This document shows positions 27,684 to 37,772 of a stretch of DNA of 64,000 nt, in pieces. Every line of letters begins with the position of its first letter. Within the stretch, counting starts at the first letter, position 1. This DNA is from Hyphomicrobiales bacterium (GTDB lineage Bacteria > Pseudomonadota > Alphaproteobacteria > Rhizobiales > Rhizobiaceae): contig UBTY01000003.1 in NCBI GenBank assembly GCA_900468535.1, positions 44,842 to 108,841 on the forward strand. Direction: 5' to 3'. The notes under the pieces are model-generated. The model ran no database searches, was not told the DNA's origin, and saw nothing but the letters and a program-made list of their open reading frames with translations. The position numbers and the translations under genes are program-made.

Positions 27684-29218
27684 TGTTTCTTCTCCCCTGA
27701 GCGCATGATAGCGCGCATGATGGTTTCTTGGCTCGCCTCTCCCTTTGGCAGTTCCGCAACGATACGTCCTTCATTCATGACGTAGATGCGGTCGCACGTG
27801 CCAAGCAGTTCGGGCATTTCCGATGAGATCATCAGAACGCCTTTGCCATCGGCGGCGAGCTGGTTGATGATAGTATAGATTTCGTATTTTGCACCGACAT
27901 CGATACCGCGTGTGGGTTCATCGAGGATCAAAACGTCGGGATCGGAAAACAGCCACTTCGACAGCACGACCTTTTGCTGGTTGCCGCCCGAAAGATTGAC
28001 CGTTTCCTGGAAAATGCTGGAGCTGCGGATGCGCAGCTTCGAGCGATAGTCCGACGCGATCTTGGATTCCTTGATGCTGTCGATAACCGTCCCGCTGGAA
28101 ACGCCTGCGAGGTTGGCAAGCGTCGTGTTGTGGACGATGTTTTCGTTCAGCACGAGGCCGAGATGCTTGCGGTCCTCGGTGACGTAGGCGAGACCGGCAT
28201 CGATCGCCTTGCGAACGGTGCTGACGTCAACCGCCTTACCGTGCATGGACACGTCGCCTGATATCTTGTGGCCGTAGGACTTGCCGAACAGGCTCATCGC
28301 GAATTCGGTGCGGCCGGCGCCCATCAGACCCGCGATACCGACGACCTCGCCCGCGCGGACGGTGACGTTGATGTCGTGCAGGACCTGACGATCACGGTGC
28401 TGCTGATGGTAGGCGTTCCAGTTCTTCACCTCGAGGATCGTTTCGCCGATCGGCACGGAGCGCGGCGGATAACGATCGGCAAGCTCGCGGCCCACCATGT
28501 TCTTGATGATGATGTCTTCGCTGATCTCTTCCGTGCGACAGTCCAGCGTCTTCACCGTCATGCCGTCGCGCAGGACCGTGATCTGGTCGGCAACCTTGCG
28601 CACTTCGTTCAGCTTGTGCGTGATGATGATCGAGGTCAGGCCCTGGTTGCGGAACTCGATCAGGAGTTCGAGCAGCGCATCGGAATCCTTTTCGTTCAGC
28701 GACGCCGTCGGCTCATCGAGGATCAGAAGCTTGACGCTCTTCGAGAGTGCCTTGGCGATTTCGACGAGTTGCTGCTTGCCGACGCCGATATCGGTAACGA
28801 GAGTCTCCGGCGATTCCTTGAGGCCGACCTTGCTCAGCAACACCTTCGTGCGCTTGAAGGCTTCCTGCCACGCAATCACGCCGTTCTTGGCGACTTCGTT
28901 GCCGAGGAAGATGTTTTCGGCGATCGACAGGAGCGGCACGAGCGCCAGTTCCTGGTGAATGATGACGATGCCGATTTCTTCGGAGTCCTTGAGGGCCTTG
29001 AAATTGCGCACGTCGCCTTCGTAGACGATATCGCCGTCATAGCTTCCGGCCGGGTACACGCCGGAGAGAACTTTCATCAGGGTCGACTTGCCGGCCCCGT
29101 TTTCACCCACCAATGCGTGGATCTCACCTTGCCGAACCTTGAGGTTCACATTCTCAAGCGCCTTCACGCCTGGGAACGTCTTGGTGATGTTCCGCATTTC
29201 GAGGATTGTATTGTCCAT
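27680..29218 (-). CDS. gguA: Multiple-monosaccharide ABC transporter ATPase
   Basis: A 512-residue ATPase with two ABC domains. The first has GENGAGKST and [14 protein letters not shown]; the second has the variant [12 protein letters not shown]alker region with [15 protein letters not shown] and [15 protein letters not shown], the usual asymmetry of RbsA-type proteins. The ATG at 29218 (MDNTILEM) is preferred over a TTG two codons upstream. It couples to gguB by ATGA. A hairpin separates it from chvE. Confidence 0.96.
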   Translation of the reverse strand: MDNTILEMRNITKTFPGVKALENVNLKVRQGEIHALVGENGAGKSTLMKVLSGVYPAGSYDGDIVYEGDVRNFKALKDSEEIGIVIIHQELALVPLLSIAENIFLGNEVAKNGVIAWQEAFKRTKVLLSKVGLKESPETLVTDIGVGKQQLVEIAKALSKSVKLLILDEPTASLNEKDSDALLELLIEFRNQGLTSIIITHKLNEVRKVADQITVLRDGMTVKTLDCRTEEISEDIIIKNMVGRELADRYPPRSVPIGETILEVKNWNAYHQQHRDRQVLHDINVTVRAGEVVGIAGLMGAGRTEFAMSLFGKSYGHKISGDVSMHGKAVDVSTVRKAIDAGLAYVTEDRKHLGLVLNENIVHNTTLANLAGVSSGTVIDSIKESKIASDYRSKLRIRSSSIFQETVNLSGGNQQKVVLSKWLFSDPDVLILDEPTRGIDVGAKYEIYTIINQLAADGKGVLMISSEMPELLGTCDRIYVMNEGRIVAELPKGEASQETIMRAIMRSGEKKQ

Positions 29219-29272
29219 GGTCAAAATCCAGCGCCAGCAGCCAAAGGGGCGCGGCGATCATAAAATTGAAGA

Positions 29273-29299
29273 CCGGAACCCGCAAGCAGCGGGTTCCGG
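29273..29299 (-). other. Intergenic hairpin, chvE to gguA
   Basis: CCGGAACCCGC-AAGCA-GCGGGTTCCGG, a perfect 11-bp stem between the binding-protein gene and the ATPase gene. No T-tract follows. Such hairpins commonly keep binding-protein mRNA more abundant than the downstream part. Confidence 0.65.
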
Positions 29300-29313
29300 C
29301 CAACTTGGAACAA

Positions 29314-30378
29314 TTACTTCAGCTGGTCAGCCTTGTAGTAACCGCCTTCAACGAGGATCTTCTCGTAGTTGGTCTTGTCAACTGCGACCGGGGTCAGCAG
29401 GTAGGACGGAACAACCTTGACGCCGTTGTCGTAGGTCTTCGTGTCGTTGACTTCAGGCTCCTTGCCTTCCATCAGAGCGTTGACCATGCCGACGGTGACC
29501 TTTGCGAGGTCACGGGTGTCCTTGAAGATCGTGGAGTGCTGTTCGCCAGCGATGATCGACTTGACCGACGGAACTTCAGCGTCCTGGCCGGAAACGACCG
29601 GAAGCGGCTGATCGCCAGAACCGTAGCCGACGCCCTTCAGCGACGAGATGATGCCGATGGACAGACCGTCGTAAGGCGACAGAACTGCATTGACCTTCGC
29701 GTCGGTGTAGTTAGCCGAGAGCAGGTTATCCATACGAGCCTGGGCCGTTGCCGGGTCCCAACGCAGCGTACCGACCTTGTCCATGCCGGTCTGGCCAGAC
29801 TTTACAACGAGCTTGCCGCTGTCGATGTAAGGCTGCAGAACAGACATTGCGCCGTCATAGAAGAAGAAGGCGTTGTTGTCGTCCGGCGAACCGCCGAAGA
29901 GCTCGATATTGAACGGGCCCTTGCCATCCTTGAGGCCGAGGGCGTCAACGATAGAAGTTGCCTGCAGAACGCCGACCTTGAAGTTGTCGAACGTCGCGTA
30001 GTAGTCGACGTTGCCCGAGTCGCGGATCAGACGGTCATAAGCGATGACCTTGATGCCTGCGTCGTGAGCCTTCTGGAGAACGTCGGAAAGCGTCGTGCCG
30101 TCGATTGCGGCGATGACGAGAACCTTAACGCCCTTCGTGACCATGTTCTCAATCTGAGACAGCTGGTTCGGAATGTCGTCGTCAGCGTACTGCAGGTCGG
30201 TGGCGTAGCCAGCGTCCTGGAGCTGCTTGACGATGTTGTTGCCGTCATCGATCCAGCGCGCGGACGACTTCGTGGGCATTGCAATGCCGACAGTCCCCTT
30301 GTCGGCTGCCATAGCCGGCATTACGAACGAAGCGACGCCAAAGGCCGCCGCTGCCATCAACGAGATAATGGATTTCAT
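29314..30378 (-). CDS. chvE: Multiple-sugar-binding periplasmic protein ChvE
   Basis: A 354-residue protein with a signal peptide ([24 protein letters not shown]) and the ribose/galactose-binding fold: [60 protein letters not shown]. In Agrobacterium ChvE binds many monosaccharides, feeds the GguAB importer and signals through VirA. The gene order here is the Agrobacterium order. A 274-base divergent control region separates it from the LysR gene. Confidence 0.95.
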   Translation of the reverse strand: MKSIISLMAAAAFGVASFVMPAMAADKGTVGIAMPTKSSARWIDDGNNIVKQLQDAGYATDLQYADDDIPNQLSQIENMVTKGVKVLVIAAIDGTTLSDVLQKAHDAGIKVIAYDRLIRDSGNVDYYATFDNFKVGVLQATSIVDALGLKDGKGPFNIELFGGSPDDNNAFFFYDGAMSVLQPYIDSGKLVVKSGQTGMDKVGTLRWDPATAQARMDNLLSANYTDAKVNAVLSPYDGLSIGIISSLKGVGYGSGDQPLPVVSGQDAEVPSVKSIIAGEQHSTIFKDTRDLAKVTVGMVNALMEGKEPEVNDTKTYDNGVKVVPSYLLTPVAVDKTNYEKILVEGGYYKADQLK

Positions 30379-30554
30379 ATCTCTCTCTCCCTTAGTTAAA
30401 TAAACGCGCGGACGAAAAATCGCCCGCCCCGAAACTGTGGCAGGTTCCGTCTTGGATAATACTTCAGATGGTGAGAAACGAAGTAGGTCTCCTCCACGCT
30501 CTCACACGTGTTGAGTGCCAACCAGCACACGGCGGCAAACTGGTATGGATTCCT

Positions 30555-30602
30555 ATAACTGTCAAATAGAATAACTGGCAAAGCGCATAACAAATTTGGT
30601 AT
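30555..30602 (+). promoter_or_regulatory. Three phased 16-base repeats and LysR-type palindrome between chvE and gbpR
   Basis: ATAAC recurs at 30555, 30571 and 30587, exactly 16 bases apart; the first two continue TGTCAAA and TGGCAAA. The third, ATAACAAATTTGGTAT, is a 16-base near-perfect palindrome like a LysR operator. The position about 50-100 bases ahead of the LysR start, between divergent genes, fits autoregulation and chvE control. Confidence 0.55.
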
Positions 30603-30652
30603 ATCGTTAAAAAGTATTACTTTTGATGGAACGCAGTTGGGAGGCTGCAACC

Positions 30653-31660
30653 ATGACGATCATTTCAGGGCCGGCGGCGATCGATCACGTGGACATTCAG
30701 ACGGAAATTTTTGGCGACGACGGCCTTCTTCGGTCGGGACTTAAGCTGAATCACCTGCGCATGATCGTCGCAATCGAAGATAGCGGGCAGATATCTGCGG
30801 CAGCAGAGGCTTTGAACATCTCCCAGCCCGCCGCTTCGCGCATGTTGTCGGAAATGGAATCGATTCTCAAAACACCACTTTACGAGCGGATCGCACGCGG
30901 CGTGGTGCTGACAACCTTCGGCGCGGCCCTCGCCAGGCGTGCCCGCAAGATCATGCTGGAACTCCGCGAAGCCAGCCGCGAAATCGGCGAACTGAAGACC
31001 GGCAAAGGCGGCGCCGTTTTCATCGGCGCAGTGACTGCGCCGGCCATGAGCCTCGTCGTTCCCGCGATCAAGCATGTCCGGAAAGCTCTTCCCGGCATCG
31101 AGGTCAATATTCAGGTGGAGACGAGCAATGTCCTTGCCCGCGAACTCCTCGCAGCCCGCCACGATTTCATCATCAGCCGCATCCCCGACGATCTCAACCC
31201 GCGCCTGTTCCAGGTCCAGGAGATCGGCGTCGAAAAGGCCTGCCTGATCGTCAGGGGCGGCCATCCGCTGTTGAAGAAGAAAGTGGCGTCCCTCGCAGAC
31301 CTGCCACAATACGACTGGGTCTTCCAGCCGCCTGGGACGCTGCTGCGCCGGACGATCGAGGATTTGTTCCTGACGAACGAGGTCCCGCTGCCGGAAAACA
31401 TCGTCAACACCTCATCGCTGCTGCTGACCTGTGCTACCGTTTGCCAGACGGACGCGATCGCCCCGATCGCGATCGATGTCGCGCAGTTTCTGGCAAGCCA
31501 CAAATCCAAGGCCTCGGACGTGCGCGTCCTGCCGATCGACTTCGAGATCAACGTCCGGCCCTACAGCCTGATCACGGTCAAGGAACGTGAACTGCCGCCG
31601 AGCGCGCGGCTGCTTTACAATCTCGTCCTGCAGGAAAGTGAGAAGGCCGCAGCGGGCTGA
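30653..31660 (+). CDS. gbpR: LysR-family regulator (GbpR-like)
   Basis: A 335-residue LysR protein. The HTH (LRMIVAIEDSGQISAAAEALNISQPAASRMLSEMES) is near residues 35-75 and is followed by a substrate-binding fold. The ATG at 30653 has a GGGAGG site 8 bases upstream; an earlier TTG/ATG at 30623 lacks one. It is divergent from chvE, exactly where Agrobacterium carries gbpR, whose product controls chvE in response to sugars. The N-terminus before the HTH is about 30 residues longer than in most LysR proteins. Confidence 0.88.
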   Translation: MTIISGPAAIDHVDIQTEIFGDDGLLRSGLKLNHLRMIVAIEDSGQISAAAEALNISQPAASRMLSEMESILKTPLYERIARGVVLTTFGAALARRARKIMLELREASREIGELKTGKGGAVFIGAVTAPAMSLVVPAIKHVRKALPGIEVNIQVETSNVLARELLAARHDFIISRIPDDLNPRLFQVQEIGVEKACLIVRGGHPLLKKKVASLADLPQYDWVFQPPGTLLRRTIEDLFLTNEVPLPENIVNTSSLLLTCATVCQTDAIAPIAIDVAQFLASHKSKASDVRVLPIDFEINVRPYSLITVKERELPPSARLLYNLVLQESEKAAAG

Positions 31661-31716
31661 CAAGCCTTGCTCCATCTTGCTCGGCTTTAGTGCACCTTCC
31701 CCGAAGGAGATGCACA

Positions 31717-32223
31717 ATGCTGTTCGGTCAATCGGTCTTCCAGTCCGTTCTCGATCGCCTGAAAAGCGAAGACGAGGAAGCCGAAGAGCACCCGGCCCAT
31801 CCCACGGCCCGTGTTCACGGTTTCAACACCGGCCTTGCCTTCGATGTCATGGAGGGTGTTTCGGCCGGAGCTGCGCGTCCCGGGCAGGCTTATTTCGAGA
31901 ATCTCGAGACTGAAGCGCCGCAACCGGCACCGACGGCGGAAGCTGCCGCCGCGCCCGAGCCCCTGCCGGAACCGGAGCCTGAACCTGAACCCGTCATTCC
32001 CGAACGGCTGACACGCATATCGTCCCAGGAGGTCGCGGCCGAGATCGCCATTTCATCCCGCGACACCCTGAGAAGCCTTGGTGAGAAGCGCCGCGCCTTC
32101 GCAAAGGCCAATCATCCTGACAGCGTTGCGCCGGCGTTTCGCGAAAACGCAACGAAGCGAATGATGATCGCAAATCTCCTCATCGACGAGGCGATGCGGC
32201 GACTGTCGCGGGTCAGGCCCTAG
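31717..32223 (+). CDS. Conserved rhizobial protein with J-domain-like C-terminus
   Basis: A 168-residue protein, start fixed by GAAGGAG ahead of the ATG at 31717. The middle is an acidic, Pro/Glu-rich spacer (residues about 70-100). The C-terminal 65 residues look like a short J domain: TLRSLGEKRRAFAKANHPDSVAP contains the HPD signature and is followed by NLLIDEAMRRL. J domains stimulate Hsp70 ATPase; whether this one does is unknown. Its stop overlaps that of the convergent small gene (CTAG). Confidence 0.72.
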   Translation: MLFGQSVFQSVLDRLKSEDEEAEEHPAHPTARVHGFNTGLAFDVMEGVSAGAARPGQAYFENLETEAPQPAPTAEAAAAPEPLPEPEPEPEPVIPERLTRISSQEVAAEIAISSRDTLRSLGEKRRAFAKANHPDSVAPAFRENATKRMMIANLLIDEAMRRLSRVRP

Positions 32224-32462
32224 TCTTCATCCTTGTCGGCCGCGGGGCTATCCTGCTGCGGCGCGTCCGTCGTTTCCGCTGGCGGCTTGTAGCTCCACAG
32301 CAGCATGTACGCCGCATAGACGCCGGCCCCTCCGGCGAGCACCGCCCAGAAGGGATCGCCCGTAACGATCTCCACCACCGCCCATCCAAGGCAGACGGCG
32401 ACAATGAGGATACGCGCCCAGAGCGGGCGGTAGGCCGGATGTTGTGGATCGATCAGCTGCAT
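32220..32462 (-). CDS. Small membrane protein with two predicted helices
   Basis: An 80-residue protein: MQLIDPQHPAYRPLWAR, then two hydrophobic segments (ILIVAVCLGWAVVEIVTG and PFWAVLAGGAGVYAAYMLLW) and an acidic, hydrophilic tail. I do not recognise a functional family. It stands alone, convergent with the J-domain-like gene. Confidence 0.65.
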   Translation of the reverse strand: MQLIDPQHPAYRPLWARILIVAVCLGWAVVEIVTGDPFWAVLAGGAGVYAAYMLLWSYKPPAETTDAPQQDSPAADKDED

Positions 32463-32614
32463 TGCGTTCCCATGTCTGAATTGTCACACGTCTTTAAGGT
32501 GAATTTCAAAAATGTGAAAGAGCGCCGGGCTTGACGCGGCGAGGATAAAATGGAATGAAAATTCCACAAAGAGCATAATTCGGTTCATTTGTTCCGAATC
32601 CAAGGGAGGTACTC

Positions 32615-33607
32615 ATGACAGTCAGATTTGGTCTTCTCGGCGCCGGCCGTATCGGCAAGGTCCATGCGAAAGCCGTCAGCGGCGACGCCAATGCCACGCT
32701 CGTCGCCGTTGCCGACGCCTTCCCGCAGGCAGCCGAAGCGATCGCATCCGCCTATGGCTGCGAGGTCCGCACGATCGAAGCGATCGAGGCTGCCAAGGAT
32801 ATCGACGCTGTCGTCATTTGCACCCCGACCGACACCCACGCCGACCTGATCGAGCGCTTCGCCCGCGCCGGCAAGGCCATCTTCTGCGAAAAGCCGGTTG
32901 ATCTTGATGTCGATCGTGTCCGGGCCTGCATCAAGGTCATCGACGAGACCAAGGCAAAGCTGATGGTCGGCTTCAACCGCCGCTTCGATCCGCACTTCAT
33001 GGCTGTCCGCAAGGCGATCGACGACGGCCGAATCGGCGACGTTGAGATGGTGACGATCACCTCGCGCGATCCGGGCGCCCCGCCGGTCGACTACATCAAG
33101 CGTTCGGGCGGCATCTTCCGCGACATGACGATCCACGACTTCGACATGGCACGCTTCCTGCTCGGCGAAGAGCCGGTTGCCGTCAGCGCCACTGCCGCCG
33201 TTCTCGTCGACAAGGCGATCGGCGAAGCCGGCGACTACGACAGCGTTTCGGTCATTCTGCAGACCAAATCCGGCAAGCAGGCGATCATCTCCAACTCGCG
33301 TCGCGCCACCTACGGCTACGACCAGCGCATCGAGGTGCACGGCTCGAAGGGTATGGTATCGGCCGAGAACCAGCGCCCCGTTTCGATCGAGGTCGCCAAC
33401 GGCGAAGGCTACACCCGCCCACCGCTGCACGATTTCTTCATGACCCGCTACACCGAAGCCTATGCCAACGAAATCGCAAGCTTCATCGCCGCGATCGAGA
33501 AGGGAGCCAAGATCTCGCCCTCCGGCGCGGATGGACTGGCAGCGCTCGCCCTTGCCGATGCCGCGGTGCAGTCCGTCAAGGAAGGCAAGCTCATCAAGAT
33601 CGGCTGA
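32615..33607 (+). CDS. iolG: Inositol 2-dehydrogenase
   Basis: A 330-residue Gfo/Idh/MocA oxidoreductase with the Rossmann motif GLLGAGRIGKVHAKAV, the EKPVDLD motif and the catalytic-region sequences GGIFRDMTIHDFDMARFL. It oxidises myo-inositol to scyllo-inosose with NAD; rhizobia often carry iolG apart from the other iol genes. The ribosome site CAAGGGAGG precedes the ATG. Other inositol or sugar dehydrogenases of the same family are possible. Confidence 0.88.
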   Translation: MTVRFGLLGAGRIGKVHAKAVSGDANATLVAVADAFPQAAEAIASAYGCEVRTIEAIEAAKDIDAVVICTPTDTHADLIERFARAGKAIFCEKPVDLDVDRVRACIKVIDETKAKLMVGFNRRFDPHFMAVRKAIDDGRIGDVEMVTITSRDPGAPPVDYIKRSGGIFRDMTIHDFDMARFLLGEEPVAVSATAAVLVDKAIGEAGDYDSVSVILQTKSGKQAIISNSRRATYGYDQRIEVHGSKGMVSAENQRPVSIEVANGEGYTRPPLHDFFMTRYTEAYANEIASFIAAIEKGAKISPSGADGLAALALADAAVQSVKEGKLIKIG

Positions 33608-33637
33608 CGGCCCTCTCCCGACCGAAAGCCAATTATG

Positions 33638-33670
33638 AAATGGCCGGGTCCCTGCCCGGCCATTTCTCGT
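33638..33670 (+). terminator. Terminator after iolG
   Basis: AAATGGCCGGG-TCCCTG-CCCGGCCATTT, then CTCGTTT; an 11-bp perfect stem that could also serve the convergent ROK gene. Confidence 0.7.
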
Positions 33671-33702
33671 TTCATGAGGCTGCCGCGCCATGACACGCAT
33701 GA

Positions 33703-34926
33703 TTATTCGCCGCCCTGCGTGCCGGAGATGACCAGTTCCTGATCGATCACCGACAGCGCTCTTTCCAGGTGCCCTTCGAAGACGAGGATCGACTCGTCTG
33801 CGACGACACGGATTTCCGGCATCCCTTCCATCCGCACGACATGCGCCTGGCCGAGCCCCTCCTCTATGCCCTGTCGCAACAGGTCATAGTAGCGGGTTCC
33901 GGGACCTGTGATCGCGATCGGCATGCGTTCCGTCAGGCTGAGCAGACGCGAAAGCCCGTTTCCAAGCGCGATGCCGGCCTGTCTGAAGGCGAAGGACGAC
34001 ATCCGGTGCCCGTGGCGGGCCTGCGCGGCAATCTTGTCGAGTTCGGCAACCGGCACGAACTTCGCCGGGATCGTATCGAGCGGCACTTCGAAGGCCATGC
34101 GCAGGATGGCATAGAACCCGGCATAGGCCTCGATGCACCCCTTGCTGCCGCAGCGACAAAGGCCGCCATTCGCCATGTGCAGCATGTGTCCGAAGTTTGG
34201 CGCGGAGATTTCCCGCTCTCCCGGCCCGGTGCGCCTGGCAATGCCGAGCCCGATGCTGTGCCCCAGAGACAGCGCCGCAAGCGACCGGAACTCGGCCGGC
34301 CTCGTATTCTCCTCATGCGCGCCGAGCGCGGCGGCCACGAGCTGCGTCTCGTTGCCAAGGATGATCCTCGCGTGCCAGGCAGGCCGAAGAGCCGATTCGA
34401 AATCGATCTGGTCTCCACCGAAGATCGGTGACCAGACCAACACGGGGTCGGTGGCATGTACGAGTCCCTTGCTGCTGATCGATATCAGCAGCACCTTCTC
34501 CTGAGGAAGTTTCGAGCGCGAGAGAATGCGCGCGAGCCCCTCCTTGACGGAGGCAACAAACCGCTCGGCGCCCGCGGGATCATGCGACCGCTCCTCGCTG
34601 AACCGGTCGATCAGCTTGCCGGCGTAATCGACCAGCGAATACTGGACACCATCCGACGAGATGACCACGACGATGAGGTAACCGCAGTCGCGGCGCTGCC
34701 GAAACAGCACCCGCGGACGCCCTCGCCCGCTTGCCGACTGCTGCTCGGATTTCTCAATGATCTCAGCCTTTTCCAGGTCGCCGGTAATGGCCGAGATTGT
34801 CGCGGAGGATAGCTTCGTGAAGTCCGCAATTTCGGTATGCGCCAGCGCGCCATGTCTGCGAAGCGCTGACAGCACGAGCACGCTGTTTCTCTGCCGGACC
34901 AACTCCGTGCTCGACTTGGTCAGCAT
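33703..34926 (-). CDS. ROK-family transcriptional repressor (XylR-like)
   Basis: A 407-residue protein with an N-terminal winged HTH (VLVLSALRRHGALAHTEIADFTKLSSATISAITGDLEK) and a ROK sugar-kinase-like domain. The zinc motif is visible in GGLCRCGSKGCIEAYAG (Cys cluster). No strong ATP-binding site is needed in regulators of this class. The start is the ATG at 34926. It is divergent from xylF with a perfect inverted repeat in the shared region, so it probably represses the xylose transporter and responds to xylose. Confidence 0.88.
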   Translation of the reverse strand: MLTKSSTELVRQRNSVLVLSALRRHGALAHTEIADFTKLSSATISAITGDLEKAEIIEKSEQQSASGRGRPRVLFRQRRDCGYLIVVVISSDGVQYSLVDYAGKLIDRFSEERSHDPAGAERFVASVKEGLARILSRSKLPQEKVLLISISSKGLVHATDPVLVWSPIFGGDQIDFESALRPAWHARIILGNETQLVAAALGAHEENTRPAEFRSLAALSLGHSIGLGIARRTGPGEREISAPNFGHMLHMANGGLCRCGSKGCIEAYAGFYAILRMAFEVPLDTIPAKFVPVAELDKIAAQARHGHRMSSFAFRQAGIALGNGLSRLLSLTERMPIAITGPGTRYYDLLRQGIEEGLGQAHVVRMEGMPEIRVVADESILVFEGHLERALSVIDQELVISGTQGGE

Positions 34927-35019
34927 ATATGCCGGCCCTCTCCCCCTCGCATTCCGCCCTCGTTCACACCGTATCTCCAGCAACCTTTCCGCGCAGAAAA
35001 TTAAGCCGGTAGTGCAGTG

Positions 35020-35068
35020 TTGACAGTTGAAAAAATCTCTGACACTTAATTTCTCGACTGTCGAGAAA
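35020..35068 (+). promoter_or_regulatory. xylF promoter and ROK operator
   Basis: TTGACA (35020-35025) is a good -35 box; the matching -10 is weak (ACTTAA, 18-base spacing). Immediately after it TTTCTCGAC-T-GTCGAGAAA (35050-35068) is a perfect 9-bp inverted repeat with one central base, well placed for repression by the divergently coded ROK protein. Confidence 0.7.
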
Positions 35069-35153
35069 ATAATTCAAAGCTTCTCGTCAGCGAACCGCGG
35101 CGGCCGGAGGAACCACTGGCTGGGGCTGGCCGCTATTCACTCGGGAGGACATT

Positions 35154-36194
35154 ATGAAGTCAATTTTGAAGCTGATGGCAGGTGCTGCCATCCTCGTGAC
35201 GGTGCATACCGCCGCAATGGCTGCCGACCTTGTCGTCGGCGTTTCCTGGTCGAATTTCCAGGAAGAGCGTTGGAAGACCGACGAAGCCGCCATCAAGAAG
35301 GCCCTGGAAGCCAAGGGCGCAAAGTACATTTCCGCTGATGCGCAGTCGTCTGCCGCAAAGCAGCTCACCGACGTTGAATCGCTGATCTCGCAGGGCGCAA
35401 ACGCACTCATCGTTCTCGCTCAGGACAGCGACGCAATTGGTCCTGCCATCGAAAAGGCTGCCGCTGAAGGCATTCCGGTTGTCGGCTACGACCGCCTGAT
35501 CGAAAACCCCGCTGCCTTCTACATCACCTTCGACAACAAGGAAGTTGGTCGTCTGCAGGCTGAAGGCGTGTTCAAGGTCAAGCCTGAAGGCAACTACGTC
35601 TTCATCAAGGGCTCTTCTTCCGACCCGAACGCGGACTTCCTGTTCGCCGGCCAGATGGAAGTCCTGAAGGCTGCTGTTGACGCAGGCAAGATCAAGAACG
35701 TTGGCGAAGCCTACACCGACGGCTGGCTGCCGCAGAACGCCCAGCGCAACATGGAACAGTTTCTGACCGCCAACAACAACAAGGTTGACGCCGTTGTTGC
35801 TTCGAACGACGGCACCGCCGGTGGCGCTGTTGCCGCTCTCGACGCACAGGGCATGGCAGGCACCGTTCCGGTCTCCGGCCAGGACGCTGACAAGGCTGCT
35901 CTGAACCGCATCGCGCTCGGCACCCAGACGGTTTCCGTCTGGAAGGACAGCCGCGAACTCGGCAAGCGCGCAGCTGAAATCGCGCTTGACCTCGCTGGCG
36001 GCAAGACGATGGACAAGATCGACGGCGTAACGTCCTTCGAAGGCGGCCCGAAGAAGGTGAAGATGCAGTCGATCTTCCTGAAGCCGCAGGCCATCACCAA
36101 GGACAACCTGAACGTCGTCATCGACGCCGGCTGGATCACCAAGGCTGAAGCTTGCCAGGGCGTAAAGGCCGGCAGCGTCAAGGCTTGCGACTAA
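35154..36194 (+). CDS. xylF: D-xylose ABC transporter periplasmic binding protein
   Basis: A 346-residue protein with a signal peptide ([23 protein letters not shown]) and the XylF-type fold: [80 protein letters not shown] perfect ribosome site (GGGAGG) precedes it. It is the first gene of xylF-xylH-xylG and is separated from xylH by a long intergenic hairpin, consistent with higher expression of the binding protein. Confidence 0.9.
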   Translation: MKSILKLMAGAAILVTVHTAAMAADLVVGVSWSNFQEERWKTDEAAIKKALEAKGAKYISADAQSSAAKQLTDVESLISQGANALIVLAQDSDAIGPAIEKAAAEGIPVVGYDRLIENPAAFYITFDNKEVGRLQAEGVFKVKPEGNYVFIKGSSSDPNADFLFAGQMEVLKAAVDAGKIKNVGEAYTDGWLPQNAQRNMEQFLTANNNKVDAVVASNDGTAGGAVAALDAQGMAGTVPVSGQDADKAALNRIALGTQTVSVWKDSRELGKRAAEIALDLAGGKTMDKIDGVTSFEGGPKKVKMQSIFLKPQAITKDNLNVVIDAGWITKAEACQGVKAGSVKACD

Positions 36195-36217
36195 TCCTCG
36201 CCAGCTAAACCAACACG

Positions 36218-36249
36218 CCGGCGCCGCAGCGGTCTCGCTGCGGCGCCGG
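36218..36249 (+). other. Strong intergenic hairpin between xylF and xylH
   Basis: CCGGCGCCGCAGCG-GTCT-CGCTGCGGCGCCGG, a perfect 14-bp stem with a tetraloop, 23 bases after the xylF stop and with no T-tract. It probably protects the xylF mRNA end or gives partial termination. The remaining 200 bases before xylH show no gene. Confidence 0.75.
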
Positions 36250-36447
36250 ACGCGGATGGAGCCATCCACAAACGCTCCCCGCCTCGCAACGCACCGCGAA
36301 CGCTTTGATTCCCTGCCGGACAATGCCGCCCTTCTAGCGGCCGCTTCGGAAGTCTCTCGGTGGTCGATTTGAAGAACAGGGCACCTCGGCAAGGGCTTTC
36401 GGGCGCCCGCGCCAAAAAGCCCAAACAGTGGGGGAAACGGCAAACCC

Positions 36448-37758
36448 ATGGCAAACATCACGCAATCCTCATCGGGCCATCCGCGCTCGGCGGAGGGTAA
36501 CGCTTTCACGCGCTTCCTGCGCGCAACCGAGATCGACACGCGCCTGCTCGGCATGGTCGCGGCGCTGCTGGTCATCTGGATCGGCTTCCATCTCTACACC
36601 GGCGGGCTATTCCTGACGCCGCGCAACCTCTGGAATCTCTCGGTCCAGACCACCGAGATCGCGGTTCTCGCGACCGGCATGGTGCTCGTCATCGTCACCC
36701 GCAACATCGACCTGTCGATCGGCTCCATGCTCGGCCTCGTCGCCATGATCATGGGTGTCATCCAGGCGAAGTTCCTGCCGCAGTATCTCGGCTTCGACAA
36801 CTCCTGGACCTGGCTGATCACACTGATCGCAGGCCTGATCGCCGGAACGCTGATCGGCCTCTTCCAGGGCGTCATCATCGCTTTCCTGGGCGTCCCCTCC
36901 TTCATCGTCACGCTCGGCGGCTTCCTCGCCTGGCGCGGTCTTGCCTGGTACGTCACATCGGGCCAGACGGTCGCTCCTCTCGACACCACCTTCCGCATCA
37001 TGGGCGGCGGCGCCGAAGGCTCCGTCGGCGCCACCTGGAGCTGGATCATCGGGCTGGTCGCCTGCGTGCTGATCATCGTCGGCATCATCGGCTCGCGCCA
37101 CCAGCGCAAGCGCTTCAACTTCCCGCGCCGCCCGCTCTGGGCCGAATATTTCCTGGCCGTTCTCGGCTGCGCACTGGTGCTCGGCGCCATCTGGGTCTCG
37201 ACGATCTACTACTGGCCAGTGGCGATCGCCAAGAAATACGCCGAGGCCAACAACATCGCCTGGCCGGAAACGGGGCTCTTCATCTCCTACGGCATCGCCG
37301 TGCCCGTCCTGATCGCCGTTCTCGTCGGCATCGTCATGACCTTCATCGCCACCCGCCTGCGCTTCGGTCGCTACGTCTTCGCGATCGGCGGCAACCCTGA
37401 AGCAGCCGAACTTGCCGGCATCAAGACCCGCTGGGTCGCGGTCCGCATCTTCGCGCTGATGGGCTTCCTGGCCGCCGTTGCTGCGGCGATCTCGACGGCC
37501 CGCCTCAACGCCGCCGCCAACTCGCAGGGCACGACCTACGAACTCTATACGATCGCCGCAGCCGTCATCGGCGGCACCTCGCTTGCCGGCGGCACCGGTA
37601 CCATCGCCGGCGCCATGCTTGGCGCGCTGGTCATGCAGTCGCTGCAGTCGGGCATGGGTCTCGCAAACGTCGATACCCCCATACAAAATGTCGTCGTGGG
37701 CGCCGTGCTGGTCGTTGCCGTCTGGCTCGACACCGTCTACCGCTCGCGGTCGAAGTAA
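36448..37758 (+). CDS. xylH: Xylose-type ABC transporter permease
   Basis: A 436-residue permease of the XylH group, longer than RbsC-like permeases because of an additional central segment between helices ([21 protein letters not shown] onward). The conserved [20 protein letters not shown] and C-terminal [24 protein letters not shown] are present. It follows xylF and precedes the ATPase gene by 14 bases. Confidence 0.9.
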   Translation: MANITQSSSGHPRSAEGNAFTRFLRATEIDTRLLGMVAALLVIWIGFHLYTGGLFLTPRNLWNLSVQTTEIAVLATGMVLVIVTRNIDLSIGSMLGLVAMIMGVIQAKFLPQYLGFDNSWTWLITLIAGLIAGTLIGLFQGVIIAFLGVPSFIVTLGGFLAWRGLAWYVTSGQTVAPLDTTFRIMGGGAEGSVGATWSWIIGLVACVLIIVGIIGSRHQRKRFNFPRRPLWAEYFLAVLGCALVLGAIWVSTIYYWPVAIAKKYAEANNIAWPETGLFISYGIAVPVLIAVLVGIVMTFIATRLRFGRYVFAIGGNPEAAELAGIKTRWVAVRIFALMGFLAAVAAAISTARLNAAANSQGTTYELYTIAAAVIGGTSLAGGTGTIAGAMLGALVMQSLQSGMGLANVDTPIQNVVVGAVLVVAVWLDTVYRSRSK

Positions 37759-37772
37759 GAGGAGTCCTAGAT

